A stretch of 26,015 nucleotides of DNA from Leptolyngbyaceae cyanobacterium M65_K2018_010 (GTDB taxonomy: Bacteria > Cyanobacteriota > Cyanobacteriia > Phormidesmidales > Phormidesmidaceae), in assembly GCA_015295885.1 (NCBI GenBank), contig DVEE01000086.1:1-26015 (forward strand), in the 5' to 3' direction. Under the pieces are notes generated by a model, which was given only the letters and a program-made list of their open reading frames with translations, did no database searches and was not told the DNA's origin. Shown piece by piece: positions 1 through 7,676 of this stretch. Both the position numbers and the translations under genes were made by a program. Every line of letters begins with the position of its first letter. Position 1 is the first letter of the stretch.

Positions 1-304
1 CACGGGATAGGGGTGCCTCTTGGAGTGGGCACGGACAAAGCCCTTTACCCATCCTACAGGCTGAGAGGGGTAGCAAGGGGGCGGGATAGGGTAATGGAGA
101 GAAGCATTCTGCAGCAGGGGGAGGCGATCGCAACTCGTCGTGATTTATGGGGCCCAGGTTGAGCAACGGAAGTCGCTCAAGCCTGTCATGATTTTGGGTT
201 GAGTCAACTCGGGGTTGACAAAGTTCATGGGCTGGAGCAGTTGTTGTTCCTAGGGGCCTTTAGGCGGGTGGTGTAGAATTGTCCCGGTTGAGCCAACTAC
301 CCCT
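1..304. other. Upstream non-coding region of the STAND gene
   Basis: No convincing gene is visible. One plus-strand frame is open from base 1 to about 165 but has no recognisable family features, so it could at most be the tail of a gene starting outside the window. A HIP1 octamer lies at 124-131. The 10-mer CGGGATAGGG occurs twice, at 3-12 and 82-91. A small inverted repeat GTCAAC-N5-GTTGAC lies at 203-219, about 85 bp before the start codon of the STAND gene. Confidence 0.5.
203..219. promoter_or_regulatory. Candidate operator (6-bp inverted repeat)
   Basis: The sequence reads GTCAAC, five bases, GTTGAC, a perfect dyad upstream of the HTH-containing STAND gene. Its size and spacing fit a dimeric DNA-binding protein site. 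Such short dyads also arise by chance, so this is only a candidate. Confidence 0.2.
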
Positions 305-2989
305 ATGGAGTTTGACCAGGCGATCGCCACTGCTAGCGCCACCCTACAAGTCCACGGCCATCGCCCCCTCACCGATCTCGAGATCGACCTCCTGCGCGGT
401 GCCTGGGAACAGCTCACCTACGAACAAATTGCCGAGGCGTCGGGTTATTCCCTCAATTATTTGCAGCGCGACTTTGGCCCCAAGTTCTGGCGACGGCTCA
501 GCCAGGTGTACGGGTGCAAGGTGAATAAGGTCAACGCCAGGGCAGTGCTGACGCGGAAAGCAGAAGAACCTAGGATGAGGGCACTAGAGACGGATAGAGT
601 CCTCTCTCCCCCCTCCCCCCTCCCCAGCCCCCCTCACCTAGTCGGGCGACAGCCGGAATGGGAAGCCCTGTGTCAGTGGGGCGAGGGACTCTGGCAGCCG
701 CAGGCTGTAGATACGGCCCGGCCCGTTATGGTGCTGACCGGCGAGCCAGGGATGGGTAAAACCCGTCTACTGGAAGAGCTGAGTGCCCTTGCCCAGGGGC
801 ACCAGGCCCAGGTGCTGTGGGGATCTGGCTTTGCGGCGGAGCGGATGCGTCCCTACGGCATCTGGGTGGACGCCCTGCGATCGGCCTCCCTAGAGGTTAT
901 GGCAGATTGGCCCGCTGAGTTGGGGTTTTTGCTACCGGAACTGGGTCAACCATCCCAAACTCTACCGGATCCCAGCCATCTATTTGATGCGGTGGTGCAG
1001 TTGCTGACTGGTTTGGCCCAGCGATCGCCACTGCTGCTGGTATTGGATGATCTGCAATGGCTGGATGAGGCCTCATCGGCCCTGTTGCACTATGCCGTGC
1101 GGGTGCTGCGTCCACTGCCCATTTGGGTGGCTGGTTCGGCCCGACAGGGTGAGTTGGCCGCCAATCGGGCGGTTGCCGATGGGCTGCGATCGCTGCGGCG
1201 GGAGCAACGACTCCATACCCTAGAGCTACAACCCTTAACGGCGGCCCAGATTGGGGATTTACTGGCTCAGGCGAAGAACAGCCCCCCTGCAATCTGTTCC
1301 ACCCCTGAGGTCGAACAGGTGTTTACGGCCAGCGGCGGCAATCCACTGCTGGCCCTGGAGATCGCCCGATCCCAAGGACAAACCCAGGGGGGGGCAGCCA
1401 GCCTCCTGGAAGCGCTGATTCGCGATCGCCTGGAGCAGCTTGCTCCCCCCACCCGCGAGCTATTGCCCTGGTTGGCAGCCCTGGGCAGGAGTTTCCAGCC
1501 GGCCACCGTAGCCCAGGTCACCGACTGCTCCACAGGCCAGTTGCTAGGGGCGATCGAGCAGCTAGAGCAGCAATCTATGATTCGTCCCAGCACCCTGCGG
1601 CTTCGGGTAGATCGGCCATCCCTCGACAGCTACGACTTTGCCCACGGCATCATCCGGCAGGTGGTGTATCAGCAGATCGCGGCCCCCCGGCGCCAGCTCA
1701 TCCATCGCCAAATCGCTCAGCGCTTGCACCAGCAGGCCCCCCAGGACGAAACCCTGGCCAGCGACATTGCTTACCATGCCTCCCTGGGCGGTGACCATGC
1801 CCTGGCGGCGGCGGCGGCGGTGATGGCGGCAGAGCACAGCCTCAAGCTATTTGCCTACGGCGAAGCGCTCCACCAGGCCCAGCGGGGACTGGCCCACTGT
1901 CAGCACCTCGACCGGCCCACGGGCCTTTTGGTTCAGACGCAACTGCTGCGGGTCTGTGCCCTGGCCGGGTGCTCGGGGGCAGCGGCGGCCCCGCTCGAAG
2001 CCAAGGCCCAGCAACTGATGCAGGAGGCTAAGCGACTGGGGCTGACCGAGGCCGAAGCAGGGGCACTGGAGATTTTGCTGATTTTGCAGTTTGAGGGCAA
2101 CAACTATCGCAAGGTACACCAGCACTCCCTCCGGGCCGCCGAAGTCGGACGCCTCGCCAGTCCCCTGACCACTGCGCGAATGCTGGCCTACAGTGGGTCT
2201 TGTTTAGCCGAGATTGGCCGTGATATGCCCCGGGCCGAGGCCCTGTTGCTAGAGGCCCAGTCCCTGGCCAACCGGGCCGGTATCGAGCCCTGCGACATTG
2301 CTAGCGGGCTGGGCTGTGTGCACCGCCACTACGGACGCTATGACCAGGCCCGGCAGTATCTGCAGCAGGCTTGGCGCTTGGCCCAGGCCCAGCAAGACCA
2401 CTGGCGTGAGGCGAGCTGCCTGAGCTACCTGGCGATGACTGAGCTAGAGGCTGGCAGTCCCGCCGCAGCCCTGCCCTACGGTAGGGAAATCGCCGCTGTG
2501 GGGGCCCATATGTCTGAGGAAAGCAGTACCGCCGCCACTGCCCAGGCCCTAGCGGCCCTGGCCCACTATCATCTCCAAACTCCTAAGGCAGCAGCGGATC
2601 TGGATCAGGGCATTGCCGCCCTACAGCAGGCCGATGCTAAGCGCACGCTGGCCTACCTGTTGCGATCCGCCGCCGAGGTTGACCTCAGCCGCGATCGCCC
2701 CGATCTAGCTCTTCGTCGGGCCGAACTGGCCCTGGAGCAGGCCCAAACCCTCAATCATCCCAGCGAAATAGCCCACAGTTGGGCAGTGGTGGTGCAGAGT
2801 GCCATCGCCGCTGGGAACCTCAATCGGGCCAGGGATGAGTTTGACGCTTTCTACCCCCGCCTCAGTCTCTACGATCTGAGCCTGCCCGCCCAGATCGCAG
2901 TAACCCAAACCATCGACCAGATCAGACCCTACCAGCCAGCCTGGTACGCAACGCCCCCTACCAGCCAGTTCATTCAACCCGACCCTTGA
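305..2989 (+). CDS. STAND-type AAA ATPase: vMAP-type N-terminal HTH, AAA_16 NTPase, TPR-like tail
   Basis: An 894-aa multidomain regulator, probably cytoplasmic. Residues about 20-82 (starting PLTDLEIDLLRGAW) match the helix-turn-helix domain found at the N terminus of cyanobacterial vWA-MoxR-associated proteins. A proline-rich linker leads to an AAA_16-type ATPase: entry motif LVGRQPEWE near 112, Walker A GEPGMGKT at 146-153, Walker B LLLVLDD at 243-249, and the GGNPL motif at 344-348 typical of MalT/AAA_16 STAND proteins. From about 510 to 870 it is alanine- and leucine-rich helical sequence that reads as degenerate TPR repeats. No separate effector domain is visible, so it may be a sensor or transcription factor. 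The start is the ATG at 305; the HTH begins 20 residues in, as in relatives. It is followed 17 bp later by a DUF4242 gene, suggesting co-transcription. The ligand is unknown. Confidence 0.8.
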   Translation: MEFDQAIATASATLQVHGHRPLTDLEIDLLRGAWEQLTYEQIAEASGYSLNYLQRDFGPKFWRRLSQVYGCKVNKVNARAVLTRKAEEPRMRALETDRVLSPPSPLPSPPHLVGRQPEWEALCQWGEGLWQPQAVDTARPVMVLTGEPGMGKTRLLEELSALAQGHQAQVLWGSGFAAERMRPYGIWVDALRSASLEVMADWPAELGFLLPELGQPSQTLPDPSHLFDAVVQLLTGLAQRSPLLLVLDDLQWLDEASSALLHYAVRVLRPLPIWVAGSARQGELAANRAVADGLRSLRREQRLHTLELQPLTAAQIGDLLAQAKNSPPAICSTPEVEQVFTASGGNPLLALEIARSQGQTQGGAASLLEALIRDRLEQLAPPTRELLPWLAALGRSFQPATVAQVTDCSTGQLLGAIEQLEQQSMIRPSTLRLRVDRPSLDSYDFAHGIIRQVVYQQIAAPRRQLIHRQIAQRLHQQAPQDETLASDIAYHASLGGDHALAAAAAVMAAEHSLKLFAYGEALHQAQRGLAHCQHLDRPTGLLVQTQLLRVCALAGCSGAAAAPLEAKAQQLMQEAKRLGLTEAEAGALEILLILQFEGNNYRKVHQHSLRAAEVGRLASPLTTARMLAYSGSCLAEIGRDMPRAEALLLEAQSLANRAGIEPCDIASGLGCVHRHYGRYDQARQYLQQAWRLAQAQQDHWREASCLSYLAMTELEAGSPAAALPYGREIAAVGAHMSEESSTAATAQALAALAHYHLQTPKAAADLDQGIAALQQADAKRTLAYLLRSAAEVDLSRDRPDLALRRAELALEQAQTLNHPSEIAHSWAVVVQSAIAAGNLNRARDEFDAFYPRLSLYDLSLPAQIAVTQTIDQIRPYQPAWYATPPTSQFIQPDP

Positions 2990-3006
2990 CCGCAAAAGGA
3001 TTTACC

Positions 3007-3531
3007 ATGGCACTCGTCATTGTCGAAACCCTGGCCGACACCCCCCTCACCCCCGAGAACCCCACCGAGACCGACTACCAGATCCTCGACTGCCTAGGGG
3101 CACGGATGGGCACCTGGCAGTATTCGCTGCTGTCGAGGGATCGCCTGCGCATGCTGTGTGTTTTTGAGGCCCCCGATGCTGAATCGGTGCGAGAGTCCTA
3201 CCGCCGAGCCGGGGGCACCTTCGATCGCATCTGGAGTGCCCAGCGAGTCCCCCCAGCCGCGCCACCCCAGCCTAAGGGGGTCCCCCTCACCGTCATCGAG
3301 AGCATCTATCCCGAAGACTTTACCCCAGAGCAGTGGCAGGTCGCCCACGACGCCCTACAGACCCTTGACCCAGAACAGGGCGTGGCCTGGGTCAAGTCCT
3401 ACCTCTCCCTCGGTCATAGCCGCGGCTTTTCTGAGCTGCAGGCCCCCAATACCGAGGTTGTTGAGGCGGCCTACCAGCAAGTTGGCCTACCCTTTAGTTG
3501 GGTCTGGTCAGCCAACGTCATCCAGCCCTAG
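3007..3531 (+). CDS. Tandem DUF4242 (SCO4226-like, nickel-binding family) protein
   Basis: A 174-aa soluble protein made of two copies of the DUF4242 fold. Residues 1-83 and about 96-174 align with each other: both begin with a V-I-E strand (VIVETL, then VIESIY), and both end with an A-P-[DN]-x-E-x-V-x-x-[AS]-Y motif followed by an F-x-x-[IV]-W-S-A-x-x-[IV] motif. The family is named after the Streptomyces nickel-binding protein SCO4226, which is a single-domain ferredoxin-like fold; metal binding here is inference. I chose the ATG at 3007 because AAAAGGA lies six bases upstream and the protein then begins directly with the domain; an upstream TTG at 2986 overlaps the STAND stop codon and is less likely. 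It probably shares a transcript with the STAND ATPase. Confidence 0.8.
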   Translation: MALVIVETLADTPLTPENPTETDYQILDCLGARMGTWQYSLLSRDRLRMLCVFEAPDAESVRESYRRAGGTFDRIWSAQRVPPAAPPQPKGVPLTVIESIYPEDFTPEQWQVAHDALQTLDPEQGVAWVKSYLSLGHSRGFSELQAPNTEVVEAAYQQVGLPFSWVWSANVIQP

Positions 3532-3796
3532 AACGGGTCAGGGCTCAGGGGGACAGTCAGCGGCGTGTACTTCACACTGAAGGTGAGCGCGGCCGCATAG
3601 GATTGGGCATGAACAGGACGACTGTGGGTCCAGTCGCCGCCGGTGCCTCGCAGACGAATCATGGTGTCGGCGCTGTAGCGCTCCTGAAACCCCGTGATGC
3701 CAATAATCTCGGCATCACGCGATCGCCCTCGCCCATCGGGTCAGTCCTGGTGAATTACCGATCCGGGAGGGCCCTGTGACGGTCACTACAGGCCGA
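3528..3796 (-). pseudogene. Frameshifted remnant of an unidentified gene (C-terminal end)
   Basis: Read on the minus strand, 3528-3742 translates without stops as protein-like sequence (for example EIIGITGFQERYSADT, then GGDWTHSRPVHAQSYAAAL) ending at a TAG at 3528-3530. A stop precedes it, but removing one C from the ACCC run near 3740-3745 joins it to a second open stretch (PVVTVTGPSRIGNSPGLT) that continues the same kind of sequence up to about 3796. That pattern suggests a decayed gene end or an undetected frameshift. Its stop overlaps the stop of the DUF4242 gene on the other strand (shared CTAG), and its 5' part overlaps the 3' end of the S-methyltransferase gene. I do not recognise the family. 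Confidence 0.4.
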
Positions 3797-4775
3797 TCGC
3801 CGCCAGGGGATTTTGGGTCAGGCTGGCCCAGGCCACCGGCAGGCAAGCCTGGCAGATCGCCTCGATGTGGCGAAAGTCGGTGCCGCAGCAGCCCCCCAGG
3901 ATGGTGATGTGGGGATACTGCTGACGCAGAGCCTGGTACTGCTGGCCCAGTTCGGCGGGGTTGCCGTCGTCCAGGGTTTCGGCCTCATCCAGTTCGGCGT
4001 GGCTTTTGGTGGAAGCGTTGGCCCGCAGGGCGCGGATGCGGCTCACCCAGGGCGCGCCGGGGGTAAGAATGTCGGCAAAGTGGGTGGGGTGGGCGCAGTT
4101 GATCATGTAGTAAACCGGCCCATGGTCGGTGGCGGCATCCACCTGGGCAATGGCCCCCTCTAGGCTTTGGCCGTTGGGCAGGTAGCCATCAGTCTCTACG
4201 GTGAAAGAAATGACAATGGGTAGGCCCACCCCTTGGGCCGCCCGGACAATGCCGATTGCTTCCTGGACGTAGTTCATGGTGAAGGCGGCGGCCAGGTCGG
4301 CCCCGGCTTCGGCAAAAGCCTCGATCTGGGGCCGATGGTAGTCTTCGGCCTCGGCCACAGTCATGGCGGCGGTGGGGCTGTAGCCGTCGCCCCGGGGACC
4401 AAGGCAGCCGCTGATTACGATGGGGGTGTCGGGGGTTTCGTAGGCCTGGCGCAGCAACTGCAGCAGGGCGATCGCCTCGCGGTTGGCCGTGGCCAGTCGC
4501 TCAGCCGTGTAGCCCAGACGCCTGCCCCAGTCAGGGTTGGCCCGCCAGGTGGGGCTTTCAAGAATAAAGCCCACCCGCTCCTGGACAGCAAAGTCGAGGT
4601 AGGTGCGGAAGTAGCTCGCGATCGCCTGGTAGCCCTCGGCGGTTTTCAGCAGGTCGAAGGCAGCGAAGTGGGGCAGGTCCATACCTTGGTGGAAGATGAA
4701 GGTGGTTTCCATGCCGCCATCGGTGAGAAACAGGCGATCACTCAGTTGGGGAAGATTTTGGCGATACTTAGACAT
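3786..4775 (-). CDS. Homocysteine S-methyltransferase family protein
   Basis: A 329-aa Zn-dependent methyltransferase of the S_methyl_trans (MmuM/BHMT/MetH N-terminal) family, expected to transfer a methyl group to homocysteine and form methionine. It is a cytosolic TIM barrel. The N-terminal LTDGGMETTF motif is typical. The three zinc cysteines are visible: C227 in the INCAHP motif and C296-C297 in the GGCCGTD motif near the C terminus. The frame stays open to 4943, but the ATG at 4775 is chosen: it gives the standard family N terminus and has AAGGAG just upstream, while the upstream extension is basic and proline-rich with no family similarity. The methyl donor (S-methylmethionine, SAM, betaine) cannot be told from sequence alone. 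A long non-coding leader lies upstream. Confidence 0.9.
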   Translation of the reverse strand: MSKYRQNLPQLSDRLFLTDGGMETTFIFHQGMDLPHFAAFDLLKTAEGYQAIASYFRTYLDFAVQERVGFILESPTWRANPDWGRRLGYTAERLATANREAIALLQLLRQAYETPDTPIVISGCLGPRGDGYSPTAAMTVAEAEDYHRPQIEAFAEAGADLAAAFTMNYVQEAIGIVRAAQGVGLPIVISFTVETDGYLPNGQSLEGAIAQVDAATDHGPVYYMINCAHPTHFADILTPGAPWVSRIRALRANASTKSHAELDEAETLDDGNPAELGQQYQALRQQYPHITILGGCCGTDFRHIEAICQACLPVAWASLTQNPLAAIGL

Positions 4776-4972
4776 TGGGGGTCTCCTTTTTAGATTGAGA
4801 GGGCTAGGGGGTCGGGAGTTGAACAGGGAACACCAACCGACTGGCGGCTGATGCAAGAAAGACCTTTGGGTACAGCCCGCGGGCCGCCGCCGCTTCCGCA
4901 GCAGGGGTTGTAAGTGGCAAAACCCAAGGATTTGCCAAGTCATGGATTGGATGAATGACTAGAACAGGGGCC

Positions 4973-5046
4973 AACCCATCCAGGGGGCCTAGGGTCTTAA
5001 ACGGTGCGGCTCCTATCGGTGGGGTAAACCTGGATGGGTTGCACCG
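4973..5046. repeat. 12-bp inverted repeat with a potential pseudoknot
   Basis: AACCCATCCAGG at 4973-4984 and its exact reverse complement CCTGGATGGGTT at 5029-5040 can form a 12-bp stem closing a 44-nt loop. CGGTGC at 5002-5007, inside that loop, is complementary to GCACCG at 5041-5046, immediately beyond the stem, which is the geometry of an H-type pseudoknot. It lies about 200 bp upstream of the homocysteine S-methyltransferase start codon, so it could be a structured leader or an independent RNA on either strand. It does not match a riboswitch consensus that I know. Confidence 0.5.
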
Positions 5047-5098
5047 CCGATGTTTCTAACCATAGGGGTAAACTCTGGGCCTGTCTTTACAGAAAAGT

Positions 5099-5170
5099 AT
5101 GGGCTTAGGTATGGAGTTCAAGAGTGCCTTTGAAAGGCTAACTGAGCAGTACAAAACTTCCATGGTCTAG
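5099..5170 (+). CDS. Possible 23-aa small ORF
   Basis: An ATG at 5099 opens a 23-codon frame whose product includes MEFKSAFERLTEQYKTS, a plausible amphipathic helix, ending in TAG. A purine-rich AGAAAAG precedes the start. There is no family match I recognise and an ORF this short can occur by chance in a gap of this size; it could equally be part of a structured RNA. Confidence 0.12.
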   Translation: MGLGMEFKSAFERLTEQYKTSMV

Positions 5171-5682
5171 AGCAGCGGTACAGTGTGGCTAGACCCGAAT
5201 AGCTCACCAGTCCCAGGGACGGGACGGCATGAAAAAAGAAAAATAAAGCCACCACAGGCCTTTTGGAGATTTTGCCAGATTCTTCTCCTGGGAACAGCGT
5301 GTCTCTAAAGACAGCGCAGTCTCCATTGACCTGGGGGAGCCTGGGGTATCGGTAGCGACTATGCCAGCCAGTCCACTCTGCAAAAACCTTGCCGAGGAGG
5401 CAAAACCCAGGCCAAATTGCTTTAAAGCTCCCCGGCAGTAAACGGCGATCGCGGCCCTGGACGGAAACTATAAAACTGGCCCCAGCCGTGATCAGTGGAT
5501 TAAGCGGATCCCAGTTTGCGGAGGCGTGAGGCCAGGGAGATAACTATTCAGAGAAACGGCGAGGCAGGACAACGGCGGTTGGACCAAGCACGCATCCACC
5601 AGAACCCTAGCCTCAAAGCCTAACTGGTACTAGTCTGTAAAGTAGTATTAACTAACCATTCACCCATTCCACGGCCCTGTCT

Positions 5683-5883
5683 ATGAACCCACCCAACTCC
5701 GTGATCGCCCCTCCTACCGGCGACCCCCCTAGCCCTACAACGGCCCCCGAAGCCCCCCCCAGCTTTGTCAAACTGGCCATGCGCAATATGGTCAGGAAAG
5801 GCGGAAAATCTCTGTTTCACTTTACGTTGACTACCCTAGGGTTATTGGGCCTCTTGGTCGGGCTGGCCTACCTAACCCGTTAA
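5683..5883 (+). CDS. DUF3285 family small membrane protein
   Basis: A 66-aa protein with a proline-rich, low-complexity N terminus (about 1-26) followed by the conserved cyanobacterial block SFVKLAMRNMVRKGGKSLFHF and a single transmembrane segment (about 46-63, LTTLGLLGLLVGLAYL). This matches DUF3285, a family I know only from cyanobacteria. The positive residues before the helix suggest an N-in, C-out orientation. The molecular function is unknown. It sits 94 bp upstream of ybeY; from memory this neighbourhood recurs in cyanobacteria. No strong Shine-Dalgarno is visible, but the ATG is the only start that keeps the family block whole. Confidence 0.88.
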   Translation: MNPPNSVIAPPTGDPPSPTTAPEAPPSFVKLAMRNMVRKGGKSLFHFTLTTLGLLGLLVGLAYLTR

Positions 5884-5977
5884 GCCACCCTGGACCCGGG
5901 TTCCCCAGCTCTAATCCGCCACCGAGGTCGCCGGTTCCAGTCCATTAGACCCCGGGGCTAGCCTGCTCCTAACGCCT

Positions 5978-6469
5978 ATGCCTAACCTAGAGGTTGCTCT
6001 TACCCTCGATCATCCCCGCGCTGACTTGATTGCTGCCGACGATTGGCAGGCCTGGCTCAGTCACTGGGCCACCCAGTTGGCTATGCCTGACTCGCCGATA
6101 GGGGCCTACGAGCTATCTCTAACCCTCACCGGCGACCCCACCATTGCTCAACTCAATCAGTCCTATCGCAACCAGGCCCAAGCCACCGATGTCCTATCCT
6201 TTGCGGCCCTGGAAACGGACTCACCCCTAGCCCCAGAATTGCTAGCCACCGAGCCCCTTTACCTGGGGGACATCGTCATTTCCCTCGATACCGCTGAACA
6301 GCAGGCCGAAGAGGCCGGCCACTCCCTAGCCTGGGAGACGGTTTGGCTGGCGGCCCACGGTTTTTTGCATTTGCTGGGTTGGGACCACCCCGATGAAGCT
6401 AGCTTAGTCGCTATGCTAAGCAAACAGAGGGAATTGCTGGCCTCCGTGGGTTGGCAAGCCCAAAATTAG
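5978..6469 (+). CDS. ybeY: Endoribonuclease YbeY (rRNA maturation factor)
   Basis: A 163-aa metal-dependent RNase of the UPF0054 family, needed for 16S rRNA 3'-end processing and ribosome quality control in other bacteria. The diagnostic zinc motif H-G-x-L-H-L-x-G-x-D-H is complete: H127, H131 and H137 within AHGFLHLLGWDHPDE. The central strand LSLTLTGDPTIAQLNQSYR, followed by the block ATDVLSFA, is also typical. Length is normal for the family. It is the first of three closely placed genes (ybeY, dgkA, trpG), an arrangement I recall from Synechocystis (slr0053-slr0055), so co-transcription is likely. Confidence 0.95.
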   Translation: MPNLEVALTLDHPRADLIAADDWQAWLSHWATQLAMPDSPIGAYELSLTLTGDPTIAQLNQSYRNQAQATDVLSFAALETDSPLAPELLATEPLYLGDIVISLDTAEQQAEEAGHSLAWETVWLAAHGFLHLLGWDHPDEASLVAMLSKQRELLASVGWQAQN

Positions 6470-6532
6470 GTTAAATTGACCCTGGGTTAGTTGAGCCAAG
6501 GGCTTAGGAACTTCCGTTTATTTAACTGATTT

Positions 6533-6988
6533 ATGGCTAATTTCCGTCCCAATTCTGAGTCCGTTACCTCCGTTACGGATTCAGCCCTACCCTCCCTCCC
6601 CAGAGCCCTGTCTTGGCAGGTGGCCAGCAACCTGTTGGTGAGTTTTCAGTATGCTTGGCAGGGGGTTTCCTACGCCTTTCGGACCCAGCGGAATTTTCGC
6701 ATCCATGTGGCGATTGGAACCCTGGCCGTTTCCCTGGCCCTTTGGCTGCGCTTGAGTGCCGTAGAGGTTGCCATCATTAGCCTGACCTGCGGGGCCGTAA
6801 TGACCATGGAACTGATTAACACCGCCCTGGAATCCGTGGTGGATTTAACCGTTCAGCAGACTTACCACGAGCTGGCCAAAATTGCCAAGGATTGCGCCGC
6901 CGCCGCGGTCCTAATATCGGCCCTGATTTCAGTATCCGTAGCGGTATGCTTGCTGCTGCCTCCAATCTGGCAGTTGATTTACCTTTAA
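6533..6988 (+). CDS. dgkA: Diacylglycerol kinase / undecaprenol kinase family protein
   Basis: A 151-aa integral membrane lipid kinase of the prokaryotic DagK family. The catalytic and metal-binding signature E-x-x-N-T-A-x-E is present as ELINTALESVVD, with E93, N96 and E100. Three hydrophobic segments follow the family pattern (about 58-73, 76-92, 121-147). The N-terminal 35 residues are a hydrophilic extension before the FQYAWQGVSYAFRTQRNFRIH block. In cyanobacteria the substrate could be diacylglycerol or undecaprenol; sequence alone does not decide. It lies 63 bp after ybeY and 7 bp before trpG, consistent with one operon. Confidence 0.92.
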   Translation: MANFRPNSESVTSVTDSALPSLPRALSWQVASNLLVSFQYAWQGVSYAFRTQRNFRIHVAIGTLAVSLALWLRLSAVEVAIISLTCGAVMTMELINTALESVVDLTVQQTYHELAKIAKDCAAAAVLISALISVSVAVCLLLPPIWQLIYL

Positions 6989-6995
6989 TTTACCT

Positions 6996-7613
6996 ATGAT
7001 CCTGGTTATCGATAACTACGACAGTTTTACCTACAACCTGGTGCAATACTTGGGCGAACTGGGCCAGGAGTTTGCCGTTGCGACTTCCCTGCAGGTTTTT
7101 CGCAATGATCAGATTCGGGTGGAGGAAATAGCCGCCCTGCGCCCGGATGGCATCGTCATTTCTCCAGGACCGGGGACCCCTGACGAGGCCGGAGTTTCCC
7201 TGGCCGTGATTAGCCAGTTGGGCCCGACTATTCCCCTGCTAGGGGTCTGTTTGGGCCACCAGAGTATTGGTCAGGTGTATGGAGGCCAGGTCGTCTCTGC
7301 TCCAGAGCTGATGCATGGCAAAACTTCACCGATCTATCACCGCGGTCAGGGCATATTTGCGGGTTTGGAGAATCCCTTTCAGGCCACTCGCTATCACAGC
7401 TTGGTCATTGACGCCGCTTCCTGCCCAGAAATTCTGGAAGTGACCGCCTGGGTTGAGGATGGCACCATTATGGGGGTGCGCCACCGCGAATACCCCCATT
7501 TGCAGGGGGTTCAGTTTCACCCCGAGAGCATTTTGACCGTAGCGGGCAAGCAAATACTGCGAAACTTTTTGGCGACCATACCCGTCTCCACTGGGATTGA
7601 AGCCGTCGCCTAG
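6996..7613 (+). CDS. trpG: Anthranilate / aminodeoxychorismate synthase glutamine amidotransferase subunit
   Basis: A 205-aa class I glutamine amidotransferase that releases ammonia from glutamine for anthranilate synthase (tryptophan) and often also for aminodeoxychorismate synthase (folate). The opening LVIDNYDSFTYNLVQYL is diagnostic. The nucleophile is C85 in the GVCLGHQ elbow, and the catalytic His-Glu pair is H175 and E177 in FHPES. The PGPGTP oxyanion region is also present. It starts 7 bp after dgkA, implying co-transcription. The partner TrpE/PabB subunit is not in the window, so trpG and pabA remain equally acceptable names. Confidence 0.93.
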   Translation: MILVIDNYDSFTYNLVQYLGELGQEFAVATSLQVFRNDQIRVEEIAALRPDGIVISPGPGTPDEAGVSLAVISQLGPTIPLLGVCLGHQSIGQVYGGQVVSAPELMHGKTSPIYHRGQGIFAGLENPFQATRYHSLVIDAASCPEILEVTAWVEDGTIMGVRHREYPHLQGVQFHPESILTVAGKQILRNFLATIPVSTGIEAVA

Positions 7614-7676
7614 GGTTGAGCGGGGTGATTTCAGGTCAATGGTTTGAGGCAACGTCGTGATAAGGGAATTTAAGGG

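Larger units (their letters stand above)
4776..5682. other. 907-bp intergenic region between divergent genes
   Basis: No gene of normal size is supported. It contains the leader of the S-methyltransferase gene (minus strand), a 12-bp inverted repeat with a possible pseudoknot (4973-5046), a 23-codon ORF (5099-5170), a small hairpin TTGCC-N5-GGCAA at 5389-5403, a HIP1 site near 5446 and the promoter region of the DUF3285 gene. Its length is unusual for this compact region, so an unannotated small RNA or long leader is possible. I saw no tRNA, tmRNA, RNase P or SRP RNA signature. Confidence 0.5.

Noticed and set aside
1..165. Open plus-strand frame from the window edge
   Set aside because: Arginine/glycine-rich, no family features, and no way to see an upstream start.
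4776..4943. N-terminal extension of the S-methyltransferase frame to 4943
   Set aside because: Basic, Cys/Pro-rich sequence with no family similarity; AAGGAG precedes the internal ATG at 4775.
4776..5046. Cobalamin-riboswitch-like fragments on the minus strand (for example CGGCCCGCGGGCTGTA) upstream of the S-methyltransferase gene
   Set aside because: Only a loose likeness to one conserved block; the other B12-box elements and their spacing are missing. A covariance-model scan would decide.
5925..5965. tRNA T-arm-like string GGTTCCAGTCC before ybeY
   Set aside because: No acceptor, D or anticodon arms can be built around it.
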